64,000 bases of DNA from Orientallactaga sibirica (Eukaryota; Chordata; Mammalia; Rodentia; Dipodidae). Location: NCBI GenBank assembly GCA_036365145.1, contig JAEOAD010000030.1, positions 11,414,001 through 11,478,000 on the forward strand. Reading direction: 5' to 3'. A program made the translations under genes and the position numbers. Positions 10,472 to 24,764 of the stretch are shown one piece after another. The first letter of the stretch is position 1. Each line of letters begins with the position of its first letter. Below the pieces are notes generated by a model that made no database searches, was not told the DNA's origin, and saw only the letters and a program-made list of their open reading frames with translations.

Positions 10472-13400
10472 CTAAAAAAGAAAGACTATAATAATCAGTA
10501 ATCCAAAGAGTTTTCCTAAAGTACTGAATATAATTTGAAATTTTTCAATGAAATAAAGCCATATAGCTTCCTCAAAATAGTCATATTCTGACCTGGGAAC
10601 ACTGATAGTCATATTCATTAAGTTAGATGTATGTGTTTTTCACTAGTGTTGTAAACTTTGTATTCCATTCCTAGAGTTAGTGAAATGCCTCTAGAGCAGA
10701 TATGAGAAATTGTATTAATCAATTGGAATGTCTGCTTTGTGACGTAGGCCAGTTATGATGCAAGTATGATGCTTATGACTATAGTTCAGTGACACTGTAA
10801 TTCTGTAGTAATCATTTTGAAGAATATCTGTCTTGGCTTTTAAAAATATTTATTTATTTATTTGCAAGCAGAGAGAGAGAGAATGAGAATGAATATGATG
10901 GACACATCAGGGCCTCTTGCCACTGTAAATTAACTCCAGATTCATGAGCCACTTTGTGCATCTGGCTTTTCATGGGTGTTGGGGAATAAAATCTGGGCCC
11001 TCAGGTTTTGTAAGTGAGTGCCTTTAACCACTGAGCAATCTCTCCATCCCTCTTGGCTTTTTTGAAATATAAACTATTGTATTGTCTTCTTTCAAGAGTA
11101 GGACATTTTTCATATTAGTTGGGTGAGTACTTCCAGTTATGGATATTAGATTAAAAATCAATAATATCTTAGTTTAGGTTGTATCTATAGGATAGAGAGA
11201 ATAGAAGAAGAATCTGTTACAGAAAGAGAGTGTCATTAGAATCTGAGGTTTCCCTCTGGACCTTGAATGTGGGACACAGAAAACTAAGCATCACAGTCAT
11301 AAAAGTTCAGGACACATTCTAAATATCTTCTTTCTAGCTTTAGCTTGAAGAGAATTTGGTAGAAAATAATTTCTCTGCAATAACATTCCTTATGTTTTTC
11401 TTCATCTTCCTATCTTTTCAGAATGAAATTCCACAATTAGTTGGTGAAATTTATCAGAATTTCTTTGTGGAAAGCAAAGAAATATATGTGGAAAAGTCAC
11501 TTTACAAAGAAATCCAGCAATGTCTTGTAGGAAATAAAGGTATTGAAGTGTTCTGCAAAATCCAGGGAGATGTATATGAGACCTTGAGGGAAAGGTATTA
11601 CCCATCATTTATTGTCAGTGACCTGTATGAGCAGTTGATAATCAAAGAAGAAGAAAAACATGCTTCACAGATTTCTAACAAGGATGAGATGGTGAGTCAC
11701 ATTAAACATTCACTCCAGTTTTCTGTGTTCGTTATCTTTCTGGGTGTTGTAACCAATTTTCATGACAAAAGTAACTTAATGGAAGTTCAAGGGTTGTTTC
11801 AGTTCACAGTTGGAGGGGCCACAGTAAGGAAGGCTGATGGCAGATGGTCACATGGTGGCAAGAGCATGCAGCTGGGACTCTTGTCTCCTTATATCTCAGC
11901 AGAACAGGAAGTAGAGAAGGGAATGCCAGTGCTAAGCTGCCTTTCTCTTTTCCCCATGGTATGATACTGCCCACATTCAGGTGGGTCTTCCCACCTCAGA
12001 TAAACCTCTCTGGAAACACCCTTATAGACATACTTAATAAAGACATACCTCATTAATGACTATTAATCCAATCAACTTGACAGTTGAATTTAACCATTGC
12101 AAATCCACCTTTTTAAAAAATTTGTTATTTTACTCACAACTTCCATAATTTTACACAATAACCCATGGTAATTCCCTCTCTTCTCCCACTTTCCCCTTAG
12201 AAACTCTGGAGGAGCACATTGTAAGCAGTCCTTGCTTTGGCTCTTATAGTCTTTTTGTCAGCAATGGACCCTGAGCCTTAGAAGATGTGATAGAGGTATT
12301 TAAGTGCTGAGCACTCCTCTGTCACTTCCTCTCAGCACCATGGTGCCTTCTGAGTCATCCCAAGGTCACTGCCATCTGAAAAGAGAAGTTTCTGTAACCA
12401 AAAGTGAGAGTAGCATTAATATATGGTTATGAACATTAAGAGAAGTGCTTGCTGGGCAGTTTGGTGAGCATAGTATATACATTTAGCCAGATACCTGCAG
12501 ACGTTATACCCCTAGGGCTCATGACTACCCCTGTTGTAGGTTTTCAGTCAGGAATGTATTCCCTCCCATGGAGTGGGCCTCCAGTCCAATTAGAGAGCGG
12601 TTGGTTTCCCCCATAACAGACATGCCACTATTGCACCTGTTGGCTCATTTGGCCTGGCTGGCCAAATTTAAAGCTTGCAGTGTTCACTGTTGAGTGTCTT
12701 CACTGGTGATTTCTCTCTCTCCCACTGAACTGCATACAGCATAGCTTTTTTCAGGTTTCTGTCAGCTGGTCTATATTACATGGAGGAGGCTTGCAGCCCA
12801 CCTTGCAGCCCAAGTATGTGGAGTCTTCAGCAATAATGTCTTACCATCTATTCCTGGTGGGAAACCAAGGGTCTCGGCAATGGCCTATAAGGTTTTGGGG
12901 GTATGAGTGACCTCCCTGGCGAACAACTCACTGGAAGGTACCCCATCCCTGGCACTGAAAATTTTCTAGTAACAATCTCTGGCTTCTGAGTATTCCATTG
13001 TCCAGAAAAGTAGGTTTCCATGTGACTTATTTATATCCTCTTAGATTTTGATTAGCCCTCCCTCTACCTTTCCTTTACTCAGTCTCTTCCCCTGACCTCA
13101 CTTAGGCCTTTTCACCCCCGTTAATCTGTTCTTCTACTTACATATATACTATACCATCCTATTAAGTCCTCCCCTCCCTCCCTTTCTATTCCCAGAGGAA
13201 GTAAACCAAGTTACCTTGTTTACATCCTGCGCCTCCTTTCTAGCTTACTGGCCTCTGCTACTGAGTGTTATTCCTACTCACATAGAAGTACAATCATTTG
13301 TAGCTAGAATCCACATATGAGAAAGAACATGTGATGTTTGGCTTTTTCTGGGCCTGGGTTACCTCACTAAGTATAATCAAGTCCACCTCTTGTCAACAGT

Positions 13401-14563
13401 CAATCATACCACTTTTTAAAAAAAATATTTAATTTATTTATTTATTTAGAACAGGCACCCCAAAGCCTCTTGCCATTGTAAACAAACTCCAGATGCGTCT
13501 GCCATGTTGGGCATCTGGCTTACATGGGTACTAAGAAATCAAACCTGGCTTCTTAGGCTTTGCAGGCAAGTGCCTTAACTGCTAAGCAATCTCTCCAGCC
13601 CCAGATTTTGAGCCATAACATTCCATTCCTGGCCTCCATAGGCTCATGGCCATCTCATTATATACAACTTTAGAAGTCTGCATAGTCTTATCACTTCCAA
13701 TACTGTCCAGAAATCTACATTCTCTTCTGAGACTCCAGACCATCTCTTTAACTGTGAGCCCCCTATTCAATCAAAATGCATGTTACATTCTGTTTACAAT
13801 GACAGAGTAAACATTTTTATTCGAAAAGGGAGGAATGCAGCATGGCTGGGAAAGATCAAGCCAAAACAAGAACAAACCAGCAGGGCAGAGATTAAATCTT
13901 GCAGCTTTGGTAGCATTATCTCCCTTTTCTTTCCAGTGGAAGGCTTGGAATATGATTAAGTAGACACATACTTTATTTACTATATAGGACTTATTTACTA
14001 TACAGGGGAATGAACTATAAACCAAGTTACCTTGTTTACTTCCTGTGCCTCCTCACCTTCTGTCCTTCCTCTTCTACTCCTCTGACCTCCTTGCTGCTAC
14101 TGAAGCCCTGGGTCAGAGGTCTCCAACTACCTTGGACACACCCTAGGCTGATTCCTAAAATGTGAGGACAGATATCTGTGGGGTGGGCTGTTTATGGCTT
14201 AGAGAAGCTCATTGAATCTGTTAGGCTGTGCCTAACCTCTGAATAGAGAAGGGATGAGAAGAAAAAATGAGAAGAGGGAATGTGGGAGGAGTTAGAAAAA
14301 ATGGGCATTAAAAAAAACACATAAGATGGGGCTGGAGGGATGGCTTAGCAGTTAAGGCACCTGCCTGCTAAGCCTAAGAACATCAGTTCCAATCTCCAGG
14401 TCCCACGTTTAGCCAGATGCAAAGTGATGCAAGGGCACAATGCCTCACTTGCCCACAAGGGGGCACACACATCTGGAGTGTGTTTGCAGCAGGTGAGAGG
14501 CTGCTGGCCGCCCATTCTCTGTCTTCCTCTCCCTCTCTCTGTCTCTGTGTCTCTCTCTCAAAA

Positions 14564-14606
<43 letters not shown>

Positions 14607-17587
14607 CATAAAATGCTCCAAAAGAAACCTTGCTAAGCCATAGCTTGGGTCAAAATTTTCTTAAAGTGTACTTTAATGGCATCCTTTGTTTGCTATTAGT
14701 GATTTATGAACTTTAAGATTGGTATATAAAAAGATCATAATTTATCTTTAATTTTTTTTCTAACCAGTTTTCTATATCACTGGCCCTGAGAAATAAAGTG
14801 CTTATTATTTTTCTTGAGGTTTTCTTTTTTCAGCAAATTTACTGACACCTCCATGCATATACACAGCATACCCTGATCATAATTCCTTCTCACCACCCTC
14901 CTTTGTCTCCCCTCCCCTCTCCATAAAGCCCTTCTTAGGTGCTGGCTTTTGGTGGTATTTGAAGTGTGTTGTTAATTCACACTTTTTTCTTTTTTTAATT
15001 TCTTTTCTTTTTGTTCCCTCAAGGTAGGGTCTCCCTCACTCTAGCCCAGATTTACCTGGTACTCAACCCATATCCCCAAGCTGGCCTGGAACTCACAGTG
15101 ATCCTCCTACCTCAGCCTCCTGAGTATTGGGACTAACGGTGTGAGCTACCACACCTGGCTCCATTCAGACATTTTTTTTTAAGTCTGTTTATTTTTAAAT
15201 ACATTTTATGTATTTATTTGAGAGAGAGAACAAGGCCTAGAGAGAGAGAGAGAGAATGGGTGTGCCAGGGCCTCCAGCCACTGCAAACGAACTCCAGATG
15301 CATGCGCCCCCTTATGCATCTGGCTTACATGGGTCCTGGAGAATCGAACTGGGATCCTTTGGCTTTGCAGGCAAATGCCTTAACCACTAAGCAATCTCTT
15401 CAGCCCTCCATTCAGACTTTTAATAAAAGTTCAGTTACTTAGTTCTTTATGTATAAAATTCCAGAACCAGTAGGTCTAAACTCATTTCTCATTGCCTTTT
15501 ATTTTTAAGGCAGATCAAGGATTATTTTAACTGTGTTATTTTGTGCTCAAAATTAAAGTAGGGGGTTGGAGAGAGGGCTCGGTAGGTAAAGTGCTTACTG
15601 CACAAGCATGAGGACCTGAGTTTGGATACCCATGTAACATCCATATAAAAGGTGGACATGGTAGTGCACACCTGTAATCACGGCATCAGGGAAGAAGAAA
15701 CATGAGGATCCCTGAGGCTTACTAACTAGCTAGTGTAGCCAAATTAGTGTATTCTGGGTTCAGTGAAAGACCCTATTTCAAAAACAAGGTGGGAAAGTGA
15801 TTGAGGAAAAGACTCAGTATTGCCCTTTGGCCTCCCCCCCTCTACACACACAAACATACAAACCATCCATGAACATGAAAAATTAAAGTGGTTAGTATTA
15901 CAGTAGTTACTGTTTCAAAAAGGATATTCAAATGACTAAAAATGTTCAGTACCTATCAAAGGAATTGGATAAGGATTTGGACTATGACATAAGAAGTAAT
16001 ATTAACAAAAATTGTCCTCCTTCCCTTATTCCATGTAGATTCCCTTGGATGTTCCTTTGGGAAATAGTGATATGGGCCTTACCCAACTCTTGGTTATTAA
16101 ATGTTTTCCTTTTTTGCTATAATTCTGAAGACCTGGTCTTTGGCTGTAAATCATTGCTGAGAAGAAAGAAAAAGTTATTTTTAAACATTATCTTATAGTA
16201 GTCTTTTACTTTCTGAGGTCTAGTCCTCTGGAACAGTGCTTTAATGGCATAGGATATGTACAGTAGATAACTACTGAATTTCTCATCTTCATAAGATTTG
16301 GTGGAATATTGTCTTTCCCCAGGGCCTAGGTGGTGAGGCTGGTGATGAAGCTGCAGAAGAAGGCACTAGTGGGATTAGTGAACAAGCCAGTTTTGCTGGC
16401 AACAGACTCCGAGAGCTAAATGAGAAGCTGGAATATAAAAGGCAAGCTCTGAGTTCTATTCAGAATGCTCCGAAACCTGACAAGAAGGTAACTCTTGCTT
16501 TTGAGGTTATCTCTGAAAGTTTCTACTTGTCTTATTGATAGATAGTAGTTTTCAGTTTATGTTGAGAAGTGTCAGTTTCCTTGGGAAGAATTTCAACAGT
16601 GAGCAAGTCAGGTTTTTGCTGCCAGGGTAGAATTAGAACCTCTTTATTTGTTGTTGTTGTTCTTTATTTTTTTTTTTTTTGGAGGTAGGGTCTCACTCTA
16701 GCCCAGGCTGACCTGGAACTCACTATGTAGTCTCAGGGTGGCCTTGAACTCATAGCAATCCTCCTACCTCTGCCTCCTGAGTGCTGGGATTAAAGGTGTG
16801 CACCACTACACCTGGCTAGAACATTTGTTCTTAATCTTTTATAACTTGGAGTTCTTTCTCAGTCATCATCTGTGTTCTTTTTACTGGCTGGCCTACAGAA
16901 CCTTTGGGAAAGGAGATTAAGCTTTCTCTAGACAGACATTGTTTCCTTTCAGCTTTCACAAATACAGTGTAGAGAACCTTACAGAATTATGCCAAAAATA
17001 AATTGTTTTGCTAAATGCCAACAGGATTTGGAAGTTAAAAATATAAACAACATCTTACTATTTGCTATTTCCTAAGCCCATGTGTTGGTGTGTGGCTTTT
17101 GCTTTGTCTTCATGTCTCTTTGGAGCCCAACAAGGAGGTTTCTAAAATCAAGGTATGACTGACCCGCTCTTGTCTTCCTTATGGAGCCCTCCTGGCATTT
17201 CTTTGGTGTGTGTTTGAGGGTTTCAAGTGACCAACATGAAAGCAACTTTAAATAAAACCATTTTAGTGAATCACATTGGATTTTCCTCTTTGTTGTTTCC
17301 TTAATACATGAATATTCAAATGAATTTATAACAGAATGTTCCTGAAACTAATTTGTGAGGAAACCCAGATAATGTGTTTAAGTAATGTACAGTAATAATA
17401 TCCTTTCATTTATAACCCAATTAGTATCCTGTTAAGCCAAGGGAGTATCAGTAAAAATGAAAAGGCACAAGCATGGGAGATGACTCAGCCTTAAATAAAG
17501 GTACTTGCTTGCAGTGCTTGCTAGTCTGGGTTCAATCCCCATCCACCCATGTAAGCCAGATGCAACAAGTGCCACAAGCATCTGGCA

Positions 17588-17625
<38 letters not shown>

Positions 17626-20600
17626 GAAATAATTTAAAAATGAAAAGGCAGAATCCTACAGAATGTAGTCTTTGTTATTGTTAATCATTTTCCAAAGTTC
17701 CGAGGGATAAACAAGTTTAATGTGAAAGTCACTTTAATGATCCTTTCTGGTACTGTGAAAAGAAAACAAATAGCTGGGTTTGTGGGATCATTATCCCCTC
17801 TCTCCCAACTGGAGTTATTCCCAAATAGTGTGTGTGTAACACAGAAAGCCCTGCAGTCTTCCTATGTAAGAACAGTTGTCTTATTTATGCTGGATTCATT
17901 TCATTATAAATGAAAATGTGTTTTTGGGAATCTGTATGAAAAATGAACAAGAGAAAGTTCATTGAATTATTTTGTTTGGCTCATCATTAAACTGAAAAAC
18001 ATTCCTCCACCTTTCTTAAAAGAATTTCTAATTATGGGATAAGCATTCTGTTTATGAAAGAATTCTGAGTGGATGTGGAGAGATTCTGTGATGTGAGAGC
18101 TTAATTTGAACACCAGCCTCTGATGCCAGTAAAGACAGTACATTTCCTGTTCAGTCAGATTTCCCCAGGGCTGTACAAGGGTGCACCCTGCTTCTGGCAG
18201 CTGAGCTGGGCTAAGGGGGCTCCAGGAGGAGGCTTCATGCTCCTTTAAGCATTTCATTCAGGTTGGTAAAAACAAAATATATCCAACAGTTAATTTGTTT
18301 GGAGTTTAGATTGATGCTGAAAAGGCTTTGGTAATCTAGGAGTTAACAGACACCCAGAAAATCCTTTTAATAGGAGGATTTTTCCAAAGTAAATATGATT
18401 CAAAACTTTCCCCATGCATGCAGTGATGGTGTGGTCTTCTTTTCAGAGTTGGCTCTTGTCCATCTTTTTTTGTAAATATTTTTATTTATTTATTTGCAAG
18501 CAGATGGAGACATAATATATATTGTGTTATTGCTGGGTCATCTGGTAACACTATTTTATTTTGTGAGGAGCCAGCATATTATTTTCCAGGGGATGCACCC
18601 TTCTACAATGCATAAAGGACCTAGGCTATCCATATGCTTGTCAATACTTTCTCCTCCTCTTCCCTACTAACTAGTGAGGTTGACTATATTTTTATGTGCT
18701 TATTAGGCATTTGTGTATCTTCTTTGGAGAAATGTCTATTCAAATCCTTTGCCTGTTGTTAAATTGGGTTGTTTGGGTTTTGTTGTTGTTTTATGTCATA
18801 TGTTCTGAATATTAAGGCTTTATCAAATATGTGATTTGTAAATGCTTTTTCTGATTCAGTGGTTTGCTTTTTCACTGTTTTGATGGCATTCCTTGAAGCA
18901 CAATATTTATTTATTTATTTTGGCTTTTCAAGGTAGGGTCTTCCTATAGCCCAGGCTCACCTGGAATTCACTACATAATCTCAAGATGGCCTTGAACTCA
19001 TGGTGATTCTCCTACCTCTGTCTCACAAGTGCTCCATTAAAGGTGTGCACCACCATGCCTGGCTAAGTTTTTATCTTTAAAAAATGCAGTTTGTTTTGCC
19101 TTTTTTTGTTTTGCAGTTTGTTTTGCTATGCCTTTGAGGTCATAGCCAAGAAACTATAGCTAAATCTAATATCATAAAGCTTCCCCTCTATTTTTCTTTA
19201 TTTTTGTAATTCTTACATTTTTGTCTTTGATCCATTTTGAGTTAATTATTGGATGGTCCATCCTTTGCATGCAGCTATCCATTATCTCTAGTATCATGAG
19301 CTCACTGTCCTTCCTCTCATTAAATGGGCTTGGCATTCTTGACCCTTTGGGTGAGAATCTATTTGGGGCTTGTCCCACTGCATTTCTATTTCCCATTCTA
19401 TGCCATCCATCTGTATTCTTGTCATTATGCCATTCCCAGGGGATTGATTACTGTTGTTTTGTAATAAGTTTTGAAGTTAGGAAGTGTGACTGCTCTCACT
19501 TTTATCTTACCTTTCAAAACTTTTTGAGTTATTTGGGGTCCCCTTGAGAGTCCATATAAACTTGAGGATGGATGCTTCTATTTCAACCATTGAAATGATC
19601 ATAGTGATTTCATTAATCTGGAGGCTACTTTGGGTAGTATTGCTATCTTAACAATAATAAGTCTTTCAGTTCTGAACTGAGGATGTCTCTTGTCATCTTT
19701 TATAATTTCTTTATCAAAGTTTAGTAATTTTCATTATAGAACTCTTTCACTTCCTTAATACCCAAGTGTTTGTTTCTTAAAAAAGAACTATTTTGTTTAT
19801 TTATTTATTTACTTGGAAGCAGGGAGAGGAGGTAGATAGATAGATGATAGATAGATAGATAGATAGATAGATAGAGAGATAGATAGATCATAATGGGCAC
19901 CAGGACCTCTAGCCACTGCTAATGAACTCCAGATTCATGTGCCACTCTGTACATCTGATTTTACATGGGTATTGGAGATTTGAACCTAGGTTACTAGGCT
20001 TAATTGCTGAGCCATCTTTTCAGCCCCTATTTTGTTCTTTTTGATGCTTTTTTAAAGATTATTTTATTTATTTGTTTATTTATTTATTTATTTGAGACAG
20101 AGAATATGGGTGCGCCAGGTGCCTCCAGTCACTGTAAGTGAACTCCAGATGCATGCAATACCTTGTGCATCTGGCTTACATGGGTACTGGGGAATTGAAC
20201 CTAGATCCTTAGGCTTTGCAGGCAAGTACCTTAACTGCTAAGCCATTGCTCCAACCCTTGATGCTATTTTCAATGAAGTTTTTTTTTTTTTTCCTTTTCA
20301 TGTGTTGATTCTGTATTCTGCTACATTGGTGAGTTGCATGGCATTTTCAATGTTTTCATAACTTCTAGAATGTTTTCCTTGTGGCAGATCATTTCCAAAT
20401 TGAAAGAGGAAATACTTCTCATAGAGAAAGAATGCACAGACCTCCAGCTGCATATGGCAAGAACAGACTGGTGGTGCGAGAACCTCGGCATGTGGAAAGC
20501 TTCTATCACTAGTGCAGAGGTAGCTTCGCTACTTTTCCCTACAAGTTTTTCCTTATAAGCAAGATTCTGTTCAAGAGTCCTAAGACTGAAACTCAAAACC

Positions 20601-23600
20601 TCTTTGTTCTTCAGCCACTTTTGTCCACTACCTTTTCTGCTATATTTCCTCTCTGGGCTTTTCTAGGCTGCATGGGGCAGATCTCACCACATCCTGTATC
20701 AGACAAAGTTGTCTTTGTTCGTGGAAATTTATTAAGTAACTTTGATTTGATAATAATTAATTTCCTTGCATTACTATTTTTTTTTCATGTATAGCTGAAA
20801 TAAAGTAGAAACTTTGAGAGGAAAATTAAAAATTTAAGTTTATCTCTTTGTCCCATCCTGTTGACTTATATCTCAGAAACTCTAAATATTTAATCATGAA
20901 ATCTTTTTCTTTTGTTTATTTGGCTGTTAATTGAGGAGTATGGGATAATAGTTTCTAGAATATACTTTATCCCTTTTTTCTTTTACCCATTTTACTTATG
21001 TATAGTAATTGTATAAGATAATAGATTTCATTATGACATTTTCATACATGTATTTATAATGTGTTTTGATCTTTTTCTTCCCCATTACCTCTTTTGTTCC
21101 TTACTTTATACGTTTTCACTTGTTTATAAAAATAATTTCATTTAGGGAAAGGTGTGTATAAGAAATTACTAAAGGGTTGGAGAGATGGTTTAGTAAAGGC
21201 ACTTGCCTGCAAAACCTAAGGACCCATGTTTGACTATTCAGATTCTATGTAAGCCAGATGCACAAGGTGACACAAGTGCACAAGGTTACACATGCACTGG
21301 TGCATTCATCTGGGGTTCAATTACAGTGGCTGGAGACCCTGGTGTGCCAATTCTCTCTCTGTTGGGCTTGCCTCAAAAAAAAATTACTGTGGATAGTTAT
21401 TGCCAACAGCCACTTTCTTCCCACCCCTTCTTAGTCTAGAATTGGGGCCATCATATTGACATCAAATAGAAGGAATCTGAGGATGGAGTTGTTACCATTC
21501 TTTTTTCAAAAATCATTGTTTCAAGCGGCTTACCTTTGTTCCTCTCTGCCATCACCTCAGTGGCTACATGCCTAGTGTGAAACCGGGGGCAGGGTTGAAA
21601 ATTCACAACCTGAAGTTCACCTCTAGAGAGAGACCAAAACAAAGCATGCTGTGTAACAGGCACCTGAAAGCATGAGCAGTGTATGAGTGTTTACCAGGCG
21701 TTCTTGTTAGCACTCCAACAAAGAATTAAGCTGAGCTGTATAGCAGTAAGCCATATGAGGGAGAGGGAGCAGTAATCAAAGACAGCTATACTCAGCCTTA
21801 TAATACCATGTGGAAAATGGAACAAGTGACAATTTGTGGGTAACATGATAGGCTTTAGCAGTTTGTAGTGTCAAAAGATAGTAGAGAAAGCCTGTGGGAA
21901 GAGCCTTTGTTCTGGAAGAGATGCCACTCCCCAAAGAAGGCAGATGTGGAGGGAGGAAAGGAAGGGGTGGAACCCCTCAAGGCATTTGCCCTAGTAATCA
22001 GTTGTTACTTTGGAGTTTGCTGTGGCCACTGAAAAGGGTAAGGGAAACAGAAACACGGGCCAACCCTATTGCCATGGTCACATGGACTTCTTATGGAGCA
22101 CATATAAGAATGCATAAGACATGCAATTACATCCAGCCAGACTTTCCTGACTTCTGATTCTGGTTCACACACACACCTAGTTGTGTGGCCTTAAGAAAGT
22201 TGGTTGCCAATTCATGCCTCTATGTCCCCATCTATACAGTGTAATAGGAATCTTACCTCTCAGGGTACAAGAGGGTGTTTATTAAATCTTGCATCTCTTT
22301 TCTTTCTTTCTTTCTTTCTTTTTGTGGAGAGAGACAGAGAGACAGAGACAGAGAGACAGAGAGATAGGGAGAGGAAGACAGATAGAGATGGGCATGCCAG
22401 CAGCCTCTCAGCTGCTGTGAACGAAATCCAGATATGTGCGCCCCCTTGTGGTCAAGTGCAGCATTGCGCCCTTGTGTTACTTTGCATCTGGCTAAATGTG
22501 GGACTTGGAGATTGGAACCGCTGGAGATTGGAACCAGCATTCTTAGGCTTAGGAGGCAGCGCCTTAAGCGCTAAGCCATCTCTCCAGCCCCTCTTTTCTT
22601 TTTGACTCTAATTTATGACTGTAATTCATGCTCAAAATCGGTACATTTTCTGGGTGAGTTTTATTTGGGGGTTAAGAATAATAGTGGCCTATTCTGAATT
22701 CTAGCCTCGATATTGCAGTGCCTAGCAATACCTTCGCAAGACCCTCATAATAGAAGAAAAAGATGATGACATCAAATTAAAAGAGAGACTAATGGAGAGA
22801 GGGAGGGGATACGATGGAGATTGGAGTTCTAAAGGGGAATGGGGGGATGGGAGGGAAATATATGTTTTTTGTATGTAAGTATAGAAGTTGTCAATAAAAA
22901 AAAGAATAATAGTGGCCTATTCTGAATTTTAGTAGCTGTGTGTGTGTATCGTGGAAGTTGGGCAGTAAAGCAAATTGTATCTCTCAGTGTAAAATTTCAA
23001 GAATAGAAGCCGTGAGGTTTTTTTTTTTTTGAATCCTGAAAATAAACTGGGGAGGCCCTCAGTGACAAGGTTAAGCTTATTGTGTTAGTTGTTTTTTTTT
23101 TTTTTCTTTTTGCCAAGTAGTAAATTCCATGGTTTAACATAATACTAATATTACATAATACATAATTACATAATACTTATCAGTTCACACTTCTATAGAT
23201 CAAAACTCAGCATAGTATGGCTGTGCTCTCTACTCTTTGCATAATGGGCTAAAGTCAAGATGTTAGTCTGAGTGTTGTTTTTTGTAAATTATTTATTTGA
23301 GCTGGGAGAGGGGGCAGATAGAGAGAATGGTCATGCCAGGGCCTCCAGCCACTGCAAATGAACTTCAGACGCATGTAACCACCTTGTGCCTCTGGCTTAC
23401 ATGGGTCCTGGGAAATTGGAATTGGTCTGGCTTTGCAGGCAAGCACCTTAATGACTAAGCCATCTCTCTAGCCCCCAACTGAGGTTTTAGCTACACTATT
23501 GGGGAAAAACAAAACAAATAAACAAAAAACACAACAAAGAAAACCTACTGCCAGGCCATTTCCAGGTTATCTGTACAATCCAGTTCCTTGTGGTTATAGA

Positions 23601-24729
23601 CCTGAGGTTTCTCTTTCCTTGCAGGCTTCCTGCTGGGATGTTTAATCTTTCTGTCTTAACTTTTCTGTTACTAGACAAAAGAAAAAAAAAACACTCTACT
23701 TTTAATGGGCTCATATGATTATGTTAGATACACTCAGATAATCTGTGTTTTAAGGTTTATCATGTCATATTACATGATCTGATCACCATCTTAAGCCCAT
23801 CATACTTACAATCTAAGGCTTATTGAAGCACTATGCAGGATATACCAAGGAGAGGGAAATTTGGAGGGGAGGGACACTTAAAAATCTTCCTACCACACAT
23901 ACTGATCATGATTTTGCTTTTTAAATAGAGTTTTATTCTTTTCAAGGTCACGGAAGAAAATGGAGAGCAAATGCCTTGTTATTTTGTCATGGTAAGCCTA
24001 CAGGAAGTTGGAGGGGTCGAAACTAAGAACTGGACAGTTCCAAGAAGGCTCAGTGAGTTTCAGAATTTACACCGGAAACTTAACGAGGTATGAAAACTTG
24101 TGAACACAAGACTCTAGAATTAATAGAGCAGGAGGAGATATCAGAGCTGTATCATACTATTGAAACTAATCAATCCTCTGTTGATATGGGCACAGTGGCC
24201 TTTTCAGCTCAACATTTGGAAATTACTCATAGCTCTAGCCATCTAGCTTAGTCTTAAACCCTTCAGGACATGTGGTTATCTGATTTTGCTTATAAACTAT
24301 CACAAAACTCCAAAAATGGGCCGGGCATGGTGGCGCATGCCTTTAATCCCAGCACTCGGGAGGCAGAGGTAGGAGGATCACTGAGAGTTCGAGGCTACCC
24401 TGAGACTACATAGTTAATTCCAGGTCAGCCTGGACCAGAGTGAGACCCTACCTCTCAAAAACCAAAAAAAAAAAAAAACCCAACACTCCAAAAATGGAAG
24501 AGAAGTCTAGAGCTGGAGGTTCTGGAGTTCCTTAGTGGAGCATGAAATCAACTGTGAGCTGCAGGAATATGAGAAGGGGTGTAGAGTATCTTGAATTTCT
24601 TTGGTGTACACGGGCATGCGGAGTGGTGAGAAACCACAGTCTCCAGAGCCACAGTGCTGGACCTGGCTTCCCACCTCTATGGTTTACTGGCTGTGTGACT
24701 TGAGTTTGTCACTCAAGTTCTTTTAAAAT

Positions 24730-24764
<35 letters not shown>

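Noticed and set aside
11356..11964. 202-codon open frame as a single-exon gene
   Set aside because: The centre is a SNX25 exon with proper splice sites; both ends are intron sequence, the right end being an old repeat.
19834..19887. CRISPR-like short repeats
   Set aside because: It is a four-base microsatellite in a SINE; no spacer-repeat architecture occurs anywhere in the window.
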